From the NCBI GenBank assembly GCA_944548615.1, contig OX155978.1, positions 8,610,519 through 8,674,518 of the forward strand: 64,000 nt of DNA. The letters are read 5' to 3'. This DNA is from Micropterix aruncella. Lineage: Eukaryota > Arthropoda > Insecta > Lepidoptera > Micropterigidae. Position 1 is the stretch's first letter. Each line of letters begins with the position of its first letter. Below the pieces are notes generated by a model. That model was not told where the DNA came from and did not search any database. It saw nothing but the letters and a program-made list of their open reading frames with translations. Positions 35,110-45,004 of the stretch are shown in pieces. The position numbers were made by a program, and so were the translations under genes.

Positions 35110-35735
35110 AATTACAATAAAATTATTCTTCTTCTCCGTCGTTTACTCAGTATCGTGGCCACTAGACAACAGTTTGCCTACGAGGCTACCCCACTTCGAC
35201 CTGTCTTCTGCATAGCGGGTCGCCGATTGTATTGACCCTTTTGTAACTTCTTTGATGAGGTCGTTCCATCTGGCCGGTGATCTGCCTCTGCTTCTTCTTC
35301 ACTCCACGTGACCCCCGGAAAGCATTTTCTCCAGATTCTCCGGGTTTCTCCTGGCAACATGACCGAAGAACTGCAGAACCCTTCTCATGCATACGGTGGA
35401 GAGCCTCACTTGGATGCCGAGTTCTTCCAGGACAGATTTGTTTGTGCGGCGCGCTGTCCATGGTATATCTAGCATTTAACGCCAACACCACATCTCCAGT
35501 GCATCGATTTTGGTGCGTATCCGAGCCTTCAGGGTCCATGTCTCCGATGCATAGAGAAAGTTCGAGAAAACCAGAGCTCGAACCAGCCTGCTCTTCCTCA
35601 GCCTTTCTAGCTTGCTCATGGCCGATCTTGCCATCTGGCTTCTGCGTGAAACTTCCTTTTCACAGTTTCCGTCGTTGCATATCATGGAGCCCAGATAGAC
35701 AAAGTCTTTTACAGCTTGAAGGTCTATCTAAAGTC
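35110..35735 (-). pseudogene. RTE-type LINE, C-terminal RT part
   Basis: The frame reads LQAVKDFVYLGSMI, QMARSAMSKLERLRKSR, ALVFSNFLYASETWTLKAR and IDALEMWCWR, a sequence order characteristic of the RTE clade after the palm. A TAA stop follows, after which the same frame gives IPWTARRTNKSVLEELGIQV and RRVLQFFGHVARRNPENLEK. A later frameshift leads to SKWGSLVGKLL-like residues. RT catalytic motifs lie upstream and are lost. The 157-codon open frame on the plus strand here is antisense to this relic. Confidence 0.8.
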
Positions 35736-35740
35736 TTTCA

Positions 35741-36042
35741 CACACAATAAAATTAAATCTTTTAAAAAAAGCGTAATATTCATTGAATATCCTGAAATAA
35801 CATAAAAAAAGATACAACATTAAATAATTGATAGAGACCGGATTAGATAAGTAGCACTAACAGTAGAAAAAATAAATGAAAATAATTCACCAATAATATA
35901 AAAAATAAAGGAATAATAAAAATAATCAAGGGATAATCAAAAATCCGCATATAAAAAGGAAATGTATATAATTCAAAAGTGTAATTTTCCTAATTGAATT
36001 ATTATAAAAAAATGCATGCCCACAATGTTGTATTAGGAGAAA
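35741..36042. other. Unassigned AT-rich spacer
   Basis: AT-rich, no gene or signal seen. Confidence 0.4.
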
Positions 36043-36046
36043 TGAA

Positions 36047-36649
36047 CTCTTGCAGTAGCGGCATAATTTCATGGCAGACGGCAATTTATTGGAATTTCTT
36101 GCAATATCGCCGCGCTCGACAAAAAGTACTATAACTATGGAACTATTATAGCAATCATAAAAAGAATAACTGTGCAGTGATTGCATTGAAATTTCGTATA
36201 TAAATTATTGAAATCTCATTTTGTAAAACAATTAGATAATTACGAATAAATATGAGAAAGCCGAAAAAGTAAAATAAACTTGGCAATTCTAACTTGTACT
36301 TGTCTTATGAAAAATACGGAACCCTATTTAGAAATTGTAAATACTATCGTGATTTCTATTCGATTCTCTATCAAAGGTAATATTTCGTTTCGCTTATTTA
36401 CATACAAAATAATTTAGATATTAGCTCATAAAAATCAATAAAAAATCCGCGAAATGACGCGCGAAATTTTTATAGCGGCCGTCTATGTATCTATGGTAGT
36501 AATGAGATATTTGGTATGGATTTTAGGATGGGTTCGAATTAGAAAATAATATTACTGTGCGCCCCGGGAGCAAGCCGCCAATATTGGTCGTTACGTAGTC
36601 AACGGTGTTCTGTTGCGCAACCAAATTTGGTCGTTACGTAGCCCAAGGG
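36047..36649 (+). mobile_element. piggyBac-like non-autonomous element (family W), copy 2
   Basis: It starts CTCTTGCAGTAGCGGCATAA and ends TACGTAGCCCAAGGG, flanked by TGAA at 36043-36046 and 36650-36653, a one-base variant of TTAA. It is 603 bp and non-coding. The right part carries a doubled GGTCGTTACGTAG block. Confidence 0.7.
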
Positions 36650-37226
36650 TGAACGTGTATTTCTTCTTCACTCCGATGCCGAGCCAATCTCGTCCGCTCC
36701 GCTGGGGCTACACACATGTAATTCAATATGCGACAGTACAACGCTACATGAAGAAGATGACCTGCGATCCTGCCAGCAGTTATATAACCCCTATCACACA
36801 CCAGGACCTACAACATACAAACGACAAGACCATCTAGGCCTCATACTTCTGGGGAGACGTGTCCTAACCTGGCCCGGACACGTTTACGATCGAACGACCC
36901 ACAAATTGAACCTTTTAATGATAATTATTTAAATAGACGTCTCTTTTCATATTCTCGCCTTCAGAGAAGGATAAATGGAAAAAAATGAAAGATCATTTAT
37001 CTCTGTTAGCTCGCGGTCTAATTAATTTCTCCTTTGTTAGTAGTTTTTGTCTCGCTCGGCTAATATTCGGAAGCCGACCTAATGACCTAAGAGATATTTA
37101 AAGTCCATTCAAAACTGTATGTATTTGAACTGCTAAATGGGGATATCAGTAATATTATTATTTATTTAACGAAATACATAAGAATCATTAGAAAACATAA
37201 TGATTCCGCATCACTACTAACTAAAG
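36650..37226. other. Unassigned spacer
   Basis: No recognisable gene. Some GC-rich stretches near 36660-36900 have short open frames without motifs. Confidence 0.35.
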
Positions 37227-37938
37227 TACGGGCCAAAGGAACTTTCCGGTAAGGCAATAAATCATTAGGCCGGCCCCGCCCCTTTTACTACTTGCTTGTT
37301 CCTTGGTGTAGAAGGAAGCCCTTCTTATAAAACTTCTTTCTTAATTTTTCCGATGGTCCTCACTGTTACTCCAGATATAAACGCCGTAATTGCTTGAGGT
37401 TTATTCAGATTGAGCAGCGAAACTATTGTCGGGTCACTTTTCAGTTCGTCGAAAAATGACAAAATGTTTAACGCACCGAGTCTGCACGTTAATATCACCC
37501 TTCAACTTCAATAGCCCCAGGTTAGAAAATATGGTCTCCATTGCTCAACTGATAGGCAAGTAATGATGTTTTATCCGCGCAGCATTTTATAATTTACATA
37601 TGTGGGACTCATTATTACAAAATGCTACGATAACATTTTACTAATGACTGTTTAGAAATTAATAATGACCCATGATATGCCATTCTATGATAACCATTAT
37701 CTATTAAGTACTCATTTAATAACTCACATCACATAATTAGGTCATTATATAATTACTCTAATTCTAAAATAATATTTAAACAGATTAATATTTAAATCAT
37801 CAATAATACAATAAATGCAGATGTATAATACTGTTTCATCGAGCAAGCATAATTCATTGATAAGCAATATCGACGTTAGCCGCATCCTTGTTGACAGCTC
37901 GGTTTATTACCCCCATCGAAACGTTCCTTTGGCCCGTA
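37227..37938. mobile_element. Inverted-repeat DNA element with TACGGGCCAAAGGAAC ends
   Basis: TACGGGCCAAAGGAAC at 37227-37242 returns inverted at 37923-37938, and the similarity continues loosely for about 20 more bases (AATAAA blocks on both sides). The 712-bp interior is AT-rich and non-coding. TA or GTAC may be the target. It directly abuts truncated LINE RT sequence. Confidence 0.65.
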
Positions 37939-39494
37939 CTATAGGCAGTGCTTCTTCCATGGAAGACACCAATTTAAATCGTATCTATCAGAAAGACTGC
38001 AGATGACCAGACTCCGCAAAGAATATAGTTCTACACAGCATATAACGTATGGTGTCCCACAGGGCAGCGTGTTGGGTCCAATTCTCTTTTTGGTGTATTT
38101 GAATGATTTCTGCAAACTCCCGGCGATAGGAAAGGTCATCAGCTTTGCCGACGACACCGTTTTATTGGTCAAGTCTTCGACTTGGGCAGATCTGTTTACC
38201 GATACCGAATTAGTACTGAGAAACGCGAAGAGATGGTTGGATAGAAACTTATTGACCTTAAATATAAGTAAAACGAATTTTATGACCTTTAGCAAGACAA
38301 ACACTGACCAACCAACTTCAACTATTAAGCATCAGAACACACCATGCATCAGAACACAAGATTGCCAGTGTATAAATGTTGACAGGGTGTCCTCCATTAA
38401 GTACTTGGGCGTGATGTTAGACAACAGACTGCACTGGGAGGATCATTTAACGAAGGTTGCGGCAAGACTGAGAAAACTTGTGTATTACTTTAGGAGTTTG
38501 CGGAACATCTTAGATTTCAATACACTAAGAAGTGTCTACTTTGCTGTCTGCGAGTCGGTTATTCAATACTGCATCGTAACTTGGGGCTGTGCGGCAAAAA
38601 CGCTTCTGGCCACCCTTTACAAAGCGCAAAAGGCTATACTGAGGGTGATCAATAAAAAACCCCAAACATATTCTTCCAATGACCTTTTCCGAGAGTATGG
38701 AGTGTTGAGTGTGAGAAAAATGTTTGTGCTAGTAACTCTCACTAAATTCTAGAGTGAGTTAGGAGAACAGAAAAAAAGCCAGCAATCTCGTGTGACAAGA
38801 AAATCGAAACAAACAAATTTTGCAATACCACTCAGGAGATCCGCTTTTGGCCAATCCAGTTTCTCTTATCTTGCCCCCAAATTTTATAATTGCCTACCGC
38901 CAAACATTAAAGACATTAAAATTTCATATACATTTAAAAATAGTTTGAGTGCCTACCTCTTAAATTGTACAAATGCAGATATTGAACACCTTATTAGATA
39001 ACTAAATCCTTATAATAAAAACATAATAGTATATGTAGTAATATAAATTGATGATTTCTAAATATAATTTTATTTTTATTTTTGTGAATTTATTTTGTAT
39101 ATTATTAATACACATTAATACTTATTAATACATATATAAATATATATTAATTTTTATCATGTTTTAAAATAAAATAATAGGTTATTGACAATTTTCATGA
39201 CATTTTCTTACGAATTTTTAATTAGGTAATTAAGATTCTGTTACATTATGTATGATTTTGTTTATTTATATAAATATAATATTATAGATGTCTTAGGATA
39301 ATTAAAATAAATTGTCTACCTTGGAACAGGCGACAGACTAGTTAGGTTAAGGGTTTTGTATATTGAATCTACTCACAATTTGAAATCAATAAATAATTTG
39401 TAATTTGTAAAAAAAAATGTTATATAATAGCTTGTATATTAAATCTATTCATAATTTGAACTCAATAAATAATTTGAAATTTGGAATTTGAAAT
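37939..39494 (+). mobile_element. LINE (Jockey/CR1 group), 5' truncated
   Basis: RT coding sequence (37943-39001) is followed by a 3' UTR with TTGGAACAGGCGAC and GACTAGTTAGGTTAAGG. The last 75 bp (TTGAAATCAATAAATAATTT-type) are present twice, at about 39355-39410 and 39430-39494. Confidence 0.8.
37943..39001 (+). pseudogene. LINE reverse transcriptase with one internal stop
   Basis: The frame reads QFKSYLSERLQM, YGVPQGSVLGPILFLVYLND, FADDTVLL, LNISKTNFMTF, YLGVMLDNRLHW and SAFGQSSFSYLAPKFYN. A TAG at 38750-38752 lies between the thumb region and the C-terminal block, and the same frame continues beyond it to the natural stop. One nonsense change plus 5' truncation is the only clear damage over about 350 codons. 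Confidence 0.85.
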
Positions 39495-39856
39495 GAGCAT
39501 TTATTTATAACGTGAACAAAAAATAGTGTAAATTCATAGCGTAAACCAAAAAAACAAGGTGTCGAGAATCTGCAAAGTTTGCCCAGACATTAAAAGAAGC
39601 AAACTGGCAAACGAGGACACAAGGAGACAGTCTACTATTGACCAGAGTGCAATGTACCACTATGCTACTATCCATGTTTCAAAAATTTCTACACAAAAAA
39701 GATTCATCGTCAATGATTACATATAATTACTTCATATACAACTTTTTTTTTCACAAAAATGCCATTTTTTAAATATATAGTTTCATAACTTATCTTAATA
39801 TTTCTTTCATTTTTATTTTTTCCGGAAGATGTAAAAGTCAGTCTAATAGATACAAA

Positions 39857-40518
39857 TAGAGTTGTCAACTACAACGGGTCAACCCGTCACTTCAGGAAGT
39901 TTTAACGATTAGTCGTTCCCGTGAAGTGAGCGCAGAATACTTGGACAAAACAGTCCTCCGTCAAGCTCCGTCACATGCCCGTAAGAGGCCAACGCCTTAA
40001 CCGCGAGATAACGAGGTGTGTTACCCAGCGGGCTTACACTCACGCCTTTATTTCCAGTTGCGACCAGATTACTCAGCTCTCTCGCCTGGTTACGAGTTCG
40101 AGGTCGCTTGCGCGGTCCTCTCCCTTACGAAGCGGTGAAACGGTGTATACCGAATCTATCGCGGACCACGGAATCCTTTTCTCGGCTGTTCACCCAGGAT
40201 CGGGTAGCCGATAGTAGTTTCAAGAGCAGTAGCCGTAAGGTCCGCAACCACTCCCGCTCTATAGGAAACAGTACTGCTTCCAGACTCCCCCGCCTGCTAG
40301 TCAGAGTGCACAGTCGATTGGCTTACGCCGCACGCTGCGCAGACCGTCCAGGAGCGCCAGAAGGTTGATTCCTAAGGGAAACTAGCCCTAAGGCCAGAGT
40401 CCTGCCCGGGCTCGCACTTCATGCGTGGAGGATGCCGGATGGGTGTTGACCCGTGAGTGTGACTAACCCTGAACAGAATGGGTCTTCGTGGCCAACTCAG
40501 CAAGGGCCCATTAGCTCC
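39857..40518 (-). mobile_element. S660 repeat, copy F, complete with target duplication
   Basis: A 14-bp duplication CTAATAGATACAAA lies at 39843-39856 and 40519-40532. The copy is 662 bp. It includes a 116-codon open frame that is also present in copy H, but the other subfamily has a one-base shift inside it, so it is not taken as a gene. Confidence 0.9.
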
Positions 40519-40532
40519 CTAATAGATACAAA

Positions 40533-40723
40533 ACAAATTGTTTCTATATCTAATCAGGTTATTTTTTTATATCCGTTACAATAATGCCAAAACGCCCGCA
40601 GGCAACGTAACACGCGCTATATAAATCAGCCGCTGTTAAATTTAAACACAAATATTTCATTAAAAACCGTAACAATTATAATTATAAATACAATAGTTCA
40701 CTTTTCGTAATGGAAGTCGTGTT
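40533..40723. other. Unassigned short spacer
   Basis: No recognisable feature. Confidence 0.4.
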
Positions 40724-41576
40724 TTTTAAGCTATTGCATAGCTTTTATCGCGGGCTAGGCCAGCGCGGCGATCGAATGAAGAAATTTCTTAACGAAAATT
40801 AATGATTTTAAACCGATAATTACGTCTAAACGAGTATCTACTGCTTACGATTCGAAAAAAATATATGTTAACCCCTCCTCTCGCGAAGTAAAAATTCAGC
40901 TATCACTTTTGCCCGCGATATTTTCGCGCGTAGAATCGACGCGAGTCGACAACCTTGATACAAACGACCATAACTTGTAAACCACTATACGGATCATAAA
41001 AAAAATTACTGTAAAATGATTGCATTGAAATTTGACATATAAAAAATTATAACCTGGCAATTGGGGGAGTCGGCCGTTGGTCCCGCAAGGGATGTTATTT
41101 AAACAAGAAAATATTCCTAATATTCTTAGCTTTGAATATTTTAGATTTTGTTTATATTACATAGTGTAATTAATTTGTGAAATTAGGTCTAACCGAACAC
41201 AAAAAACGACTACTACGCAAGTACTATCTGGCGTATTATTATGAAACCTGCACCATTTTAAAGATAATTTAATTATCTATCTTTTTATCTACGATTTTTT
41301 TCGAATAGTCAAAGAATAATATCCGGTTTTTTTGCTTTATTGAATAAAATTTGTGCGCGGCGCTCTATCGGAAGACGTTTAAATTATTCCGAATCATTTC
41401 CTTCCGCAGCCGCAACTGATTCGGAATAATTTCAACGTTTTCCGATAGAGCGCAGTTATTTGATATCAGAAAAAATAAAATAAATAAATATTTTTAATTG
41501 CATAAGTTGTTAAAAAATGCAATGCAATAGCTTTACCGTGGCAGTCCCCGAGTGCCACACGTATTTTGTATTTAAG
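40724..41576 (+). mobile_element. Non-autonomous inverted-repeat element (family M), copy 2
   Basis: Ends AAGCTATTGCATAGC and GCAATAGCTTTACC with GTGCCACACGTATTTT match copy 1. The internal palindrome is at about 41358-41455. A 227-bp TTAA-flanked element interrupts it at 40872-41098. The right end touches a LINE 3' end. Confidence 0.8.
40872..41098. mobile_element. Short piggyBac-like element (family W derivative), 227 bp
   Basis: Perfect TTAA lies at 40868-40871 and 41099-41102. Undisturbed family M copies read GTTAAACAAGAA here, so the empty site is known. The ends CCCCTCC and GGGATGTTAT and an inner ATGATTGCATTGAAATTT block tie it to family W. It is a strongly shortened derivative. Confidence 0.8.
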
Positions 41577-42590
41577 AATTAATTACTATAAAACATTGAT
41601 TTGCTTAAAAAAATAACAGGAACCGGATGGTAAAACCTTAACCTTTTGCTTATTTGTGTCTGTCACCCAACTTAGACTAGCCCGTTCTAGGGTGTACAGG
41701 ACTCTAATATTACAATCAAGTTTGCTTGATTGCTTGATTGTTTACAAATGTACAAGTTTTAGTAAAAAGCTAATAACACTAAATTGCCCTAAAATGTAGT
41801 CATCAAAATAAAAAATAAATAAAATAATAATAATAATTGAAAAAAATATATTAAAAGATATTATAATAAATAAAATGCAATTCTATTATATAATCGGCAA
41901 TAAATATAATATAAAATTCGATTCATTATTATAAATAAAGTTTTAAGTGAGAAAAGAAAGAAACAGTCATTAATATTTAATATATGTTAAATAATATAAG
42001 ATTTAATATAAAAATACCTAGTCAAAAAAGTACAATTCATTTTCAAAATAACATATAACAACAAAGTCAAATAATTTTTGCTAGTTAGTTCAAGGTTAAA
42101 ATATACTCAACATACATGTTTAAAAATATGTTAATAATTTGTGCACCTAAGTTTTATTAAACTATTATTTCTAACATTTAATGTATGGTTAGTCTGTTAT
42201 GATTCGATAACCATTTCTTTAATTTATTTTTGAATTCCCTAAATGTTAAATTCATATTTATTTCCGTATTGATCAGATTGTAAAATCTCGGCTCAATGAA
42301 AGAGTATTGTCTTTGTCCAAATGATGTTTTCATTCTGAGTATTATTAAGCTATTTTCTAAAACTTGTCTCGTTGGTCGCCGGTTCTGAATTATTCCTAAA
42401 TTTGAGTTATTGTCCGCAAATAGCCATAATAGGGAAGTTTTTAGAAAAAGTTGCCTACAATCAAGAACTTTAGCTTCCTTATAAAGTTCATTAGTGGGAT
42501 GGCGATATGGTCTACGTATAATGATTTTTAATATAAATTTCTGCGCAACTTGCAAACTTATGCTCTGTGTCATGCATTATTTATAAAATA
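41577..42590 (-). mobile_element. LINE 3' half, same family as 2402-3277
   Basis: It carries an ORF2 C-terminal frame and the 3' UTR with CTAGAACGGGCTAGTC. The 3' end abuts the family M element at 41576. Confidence 0.75.
42178..42573 (-). pseudogene. LINE ORF2 C-terminal fragment
   Basis: The frame reads LQVAQKFILKIIIRRPYRHP, CRQLFLKTSLLWLFADNNSN and KTSFGQRQYSFIEPRFYNLI with a basic end. It extends further 5' than the related copy at 2459-2728. RT palm is lost. The stop follows LTIH, earlier than in the relative. Confidence 0.75.
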
Positions 42591-42601
42591 ATAAATTAAT
42601 A

Positions 42602-43262
42602 GTTTAAAAAAACACCAAAAACACGCTTTTATAAATGCACGTAAAAAAATATATTTGACCTTTCTTACAAGTGCAAACACGACTATGATACGATATTCCA
42701 TCATGGAATGCCAGTTCCTGTCTTCCGGCTTCATCATCAAACCTTGAAACTTAATCGTGGTCAAAGTTCATTACAAGACCTTTCTAACAAGTCCAAACGC
42801 GGCTATGATACGATATTCTATCATGGAATGCCAGTGCCTATCTTCCGGCTACGTCATCTCAGACCTTGAAACCTAATCGTGGTCAAAGTTTATTACAAGA
42901 CCTTTCTAACAAGTCCAAACACGGCTATGATACGATATTCCATCATAAAATGCCAGTGCCTATCTTCCGGCTTCATCATCAGACCTTGAAACCTAATCGT
43001 GGTCAAAGTTCATTCCAAGACTTTTCTAACAAGTCTAAACACAGCTATGATACGATGTTCCATCATGAAGTTCCAATTCATATCTTCCGACTCCATCATC
43101 AGATCAGTTCGACAGTACCATATTATTGTATTGTCATCAGAACTACATACAGCTGCCAATTTTCATGACGCCATCCTTGGAAGATGGTTAAATTAGTTAC
43201 CTTAGATTCCATTACATAGTTAGTTACATACAGGTTGACCTAATAAAAGCGTGTTAAAAATA
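42602..43262 (+). mobile_element. Inverted-repeat element with internal minisatellite (family T), copy 1
   Basis: AACACGCTTTTATAAATGCA near 42620 is matched inverted by CCTAATAAAAGCGTGTT near 43239-43255. Between them lie about four tandem units of roughly 124 bp. A copy with about one unit and the same flanks is at 54730-55075 in the opposite orientation. Non-coding. Confidence 0.7.
42657..43150. repeat. 124-bp tandem repeat, about four units
   Basis: Each unit contains CTATGATACGATATTC, CATCATGGAATGCCAGT, CTTCCGGCT, CTTGAAACCTAATCGTGGTC and a CAAGACCTTTCTAACAAGTC joint. Units differ by scattered substitutions. The last unit is the most diverged. Confidence 0.85.
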
Positions 43263-43719
43263 CAGTGTTATTGTTATTTCCACGATTGACTAGCCGTTCC
43301 TGATTTCCCGTTTGTCTTCCATTTCTCATCCGACGTATCCCGACGGTCGATAAAGCCGGCCGTCTCGTATCGGCCCGACATTTAACAAATAGCCTTATCC
43401 ATCCTTTCCTTCGCCCTTTCAGTCGTCAACCTCTCCACTGCCGACTTAATTAATTCGGCAATATCGCCCTCACAAGATGTCTCGGCCGATCCGTCGATTT
43501 TTTACTGTCATCGTGCAACGGGTTGGGATTATAACCGCTATATTTCACCGGCGTCTTCTTTATTGATGTAGGCTAGTCCGCGTTAATGCCAGGCTTTATT
43601 AAAACCGGTCAAGCGCTGGTCGAGAAGAAGGTTGTTAAGGCGACATGATACCTCAGAAAAATATCCGAAATGGGCGGTCACTCGAAGAAATAGGCGGGGT
43701 CAATATTGTATAGTTCGAC
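43263..43719. other. Unassigned, GC-richer spacer
   Basis: No recognised gene or repeat. Stretches of CG-rich sequence resemble that after 44369, so both may be one older element into which S660 copy G inserted, but no duplication proves this. Confidence 0.35.
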
Positions 43720-44368
43720 CAACTATTGTTGTCGACTACAGCGGGCGAGCCCGTTACCTCAGGAAGTTTTAACGATTAGTCGTTCTATCTCCCTGGAGTG
43801 AGCGCAGAAGACTTGAGGACAAAACAGTCCACCATCTAGCTACGCCACAAGCCCGTAAGAGGTCAACGCCTTAACCGCGAGATAGCCAGGAGTGTTACCC
43901 GGCGGGCCTACACTCACGCCCTTACTTTCAATTGCGACCAGATTACTCCATTCTCTCGATTGGTTACGAGTTCGAGGTCGCTTGCGCGGTCCTCCCCCTC
44001 ACGAAGCGGTGAAACGGTGTATACCGAATCTATCGCGGACTACAGCGTCCTTTGCCCGGCTGTTCTCCCAGGATCGGATAGCCGATGGAAACCACCCCAC
44101 CCCCGCTCTATAGGAAACAGTACTGCTTCCAGACTCCCCCGACTGTTAGTCAGAGTGCACAGTCGATTGGCTTACGCCGCACGGTGCGCAGACCGTCCAG
44201 GAGCGCCAGAAGGTTGATTCCCAGGGGAAAATAACCATAAGGTCAAAGTCCTACCCAGGCTCGCACTTCATGCGTGGAGGCCGTTGGATAAGTGTTGACC
44301 CGTGAGTGTGATCAACCCTGAACAGAATGGGTCTTCGTGGCCAACTCAGCAAGGGTCCATTAACTCCC
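43720..44368 (-). mobile_element. S660 repeat, copy G
   Basis: It has both ends (CAACTATTGTTGTCGAC and CATTAACTCCC) but no clear target duplication. A short deletion near 44090 removes part of the GCAGTCGCCGTAAGG block. Confidence 0.75.
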
Positions 44369-45004
44369 TATCGGTCGGTGTAGTAGTTGGTTTCGTCGCC
44401 CGTCGGTACAATGCGCAATGCGGTTGATATTCAGGGGTGTACTTGTGTGAATGAAGGTAGTCGGCTGCAAACATAAATCTTTCGGTATATGATACGTTTG
44501 CGGCCAGAAGCGCCTGTCTCAACATCCAGTCCCCAAATTGGAGGGCCGGCTCATACTCGACTGCGTCAAAAGTCGTATGAATTATTTTTTTTATATTTCA
44601 CCCGTAGCATTTCGGCACAATGGCGTAACGAAGGAAGGCAAAATAATGAGCGCAAAACCCTATGTCGGTACAAATTCTTCATCTCCGGTATTTTTTCCCG
44701 CGCCGGAGATGGGACCGGAAGCGCGGGAGTCGAAGTGGGGGGGGGGGGGGGGCGAGGGGAGGGAGGCGGATTTCCGGCGGTAGTCTTCCGGGCGAACTGC
44801 TAGGACGTCCGCTAATGGCGGAAGTGGCCGACTAGTCGCCCGTGAAAGATCCCTACGTGCTCGCCCAACTATTGTCGCGAGAGGTTGCTAGTCCGCTAGT
44901 TGTTGTTTTAACCGCAGCGATACAAACCAGAGATCTTCGATACGGCTGAACGATCGAGTAAAGTACATTAGGCCCTTCTCTATCTATCTCTCTCTCTCTC
45001 TCTT
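44369..45004. other. Unassigned, GC-rich, with G run and TC microsatellite
   Basis: A run of about 15 G lies at 44738-44752 and (TC)n at 44985-45003. Two overlapping open frames (44489-44803) are shaped by base composition and have no motif. Confidence 0.4.

Noticed and set aside
35277..35750. 157-codon plus-strand open frame
   Set aside because: It is exactly antisense to a clear RTE-type RT fragment on the minus strand.
42657..43150. CRISPR-like array
   Set aside because: The repeat is 124 bp with no spacer pattern, in a eukaryotic TE context. It is a minisatellite inside an inverted-repeat element.
43720..44368. Target duplication for S660 copy G
   Set aside because: No matching pair of 10 bp or more was found at its borders; the flanks may have been rearranged.
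44489..44803. Overlapping 81 and 104 codon frames with a Gly run
   Set aside because: The composition comes from a poly-G tract and GC-rich DNA; no start context, motif or conservation supports a gene.
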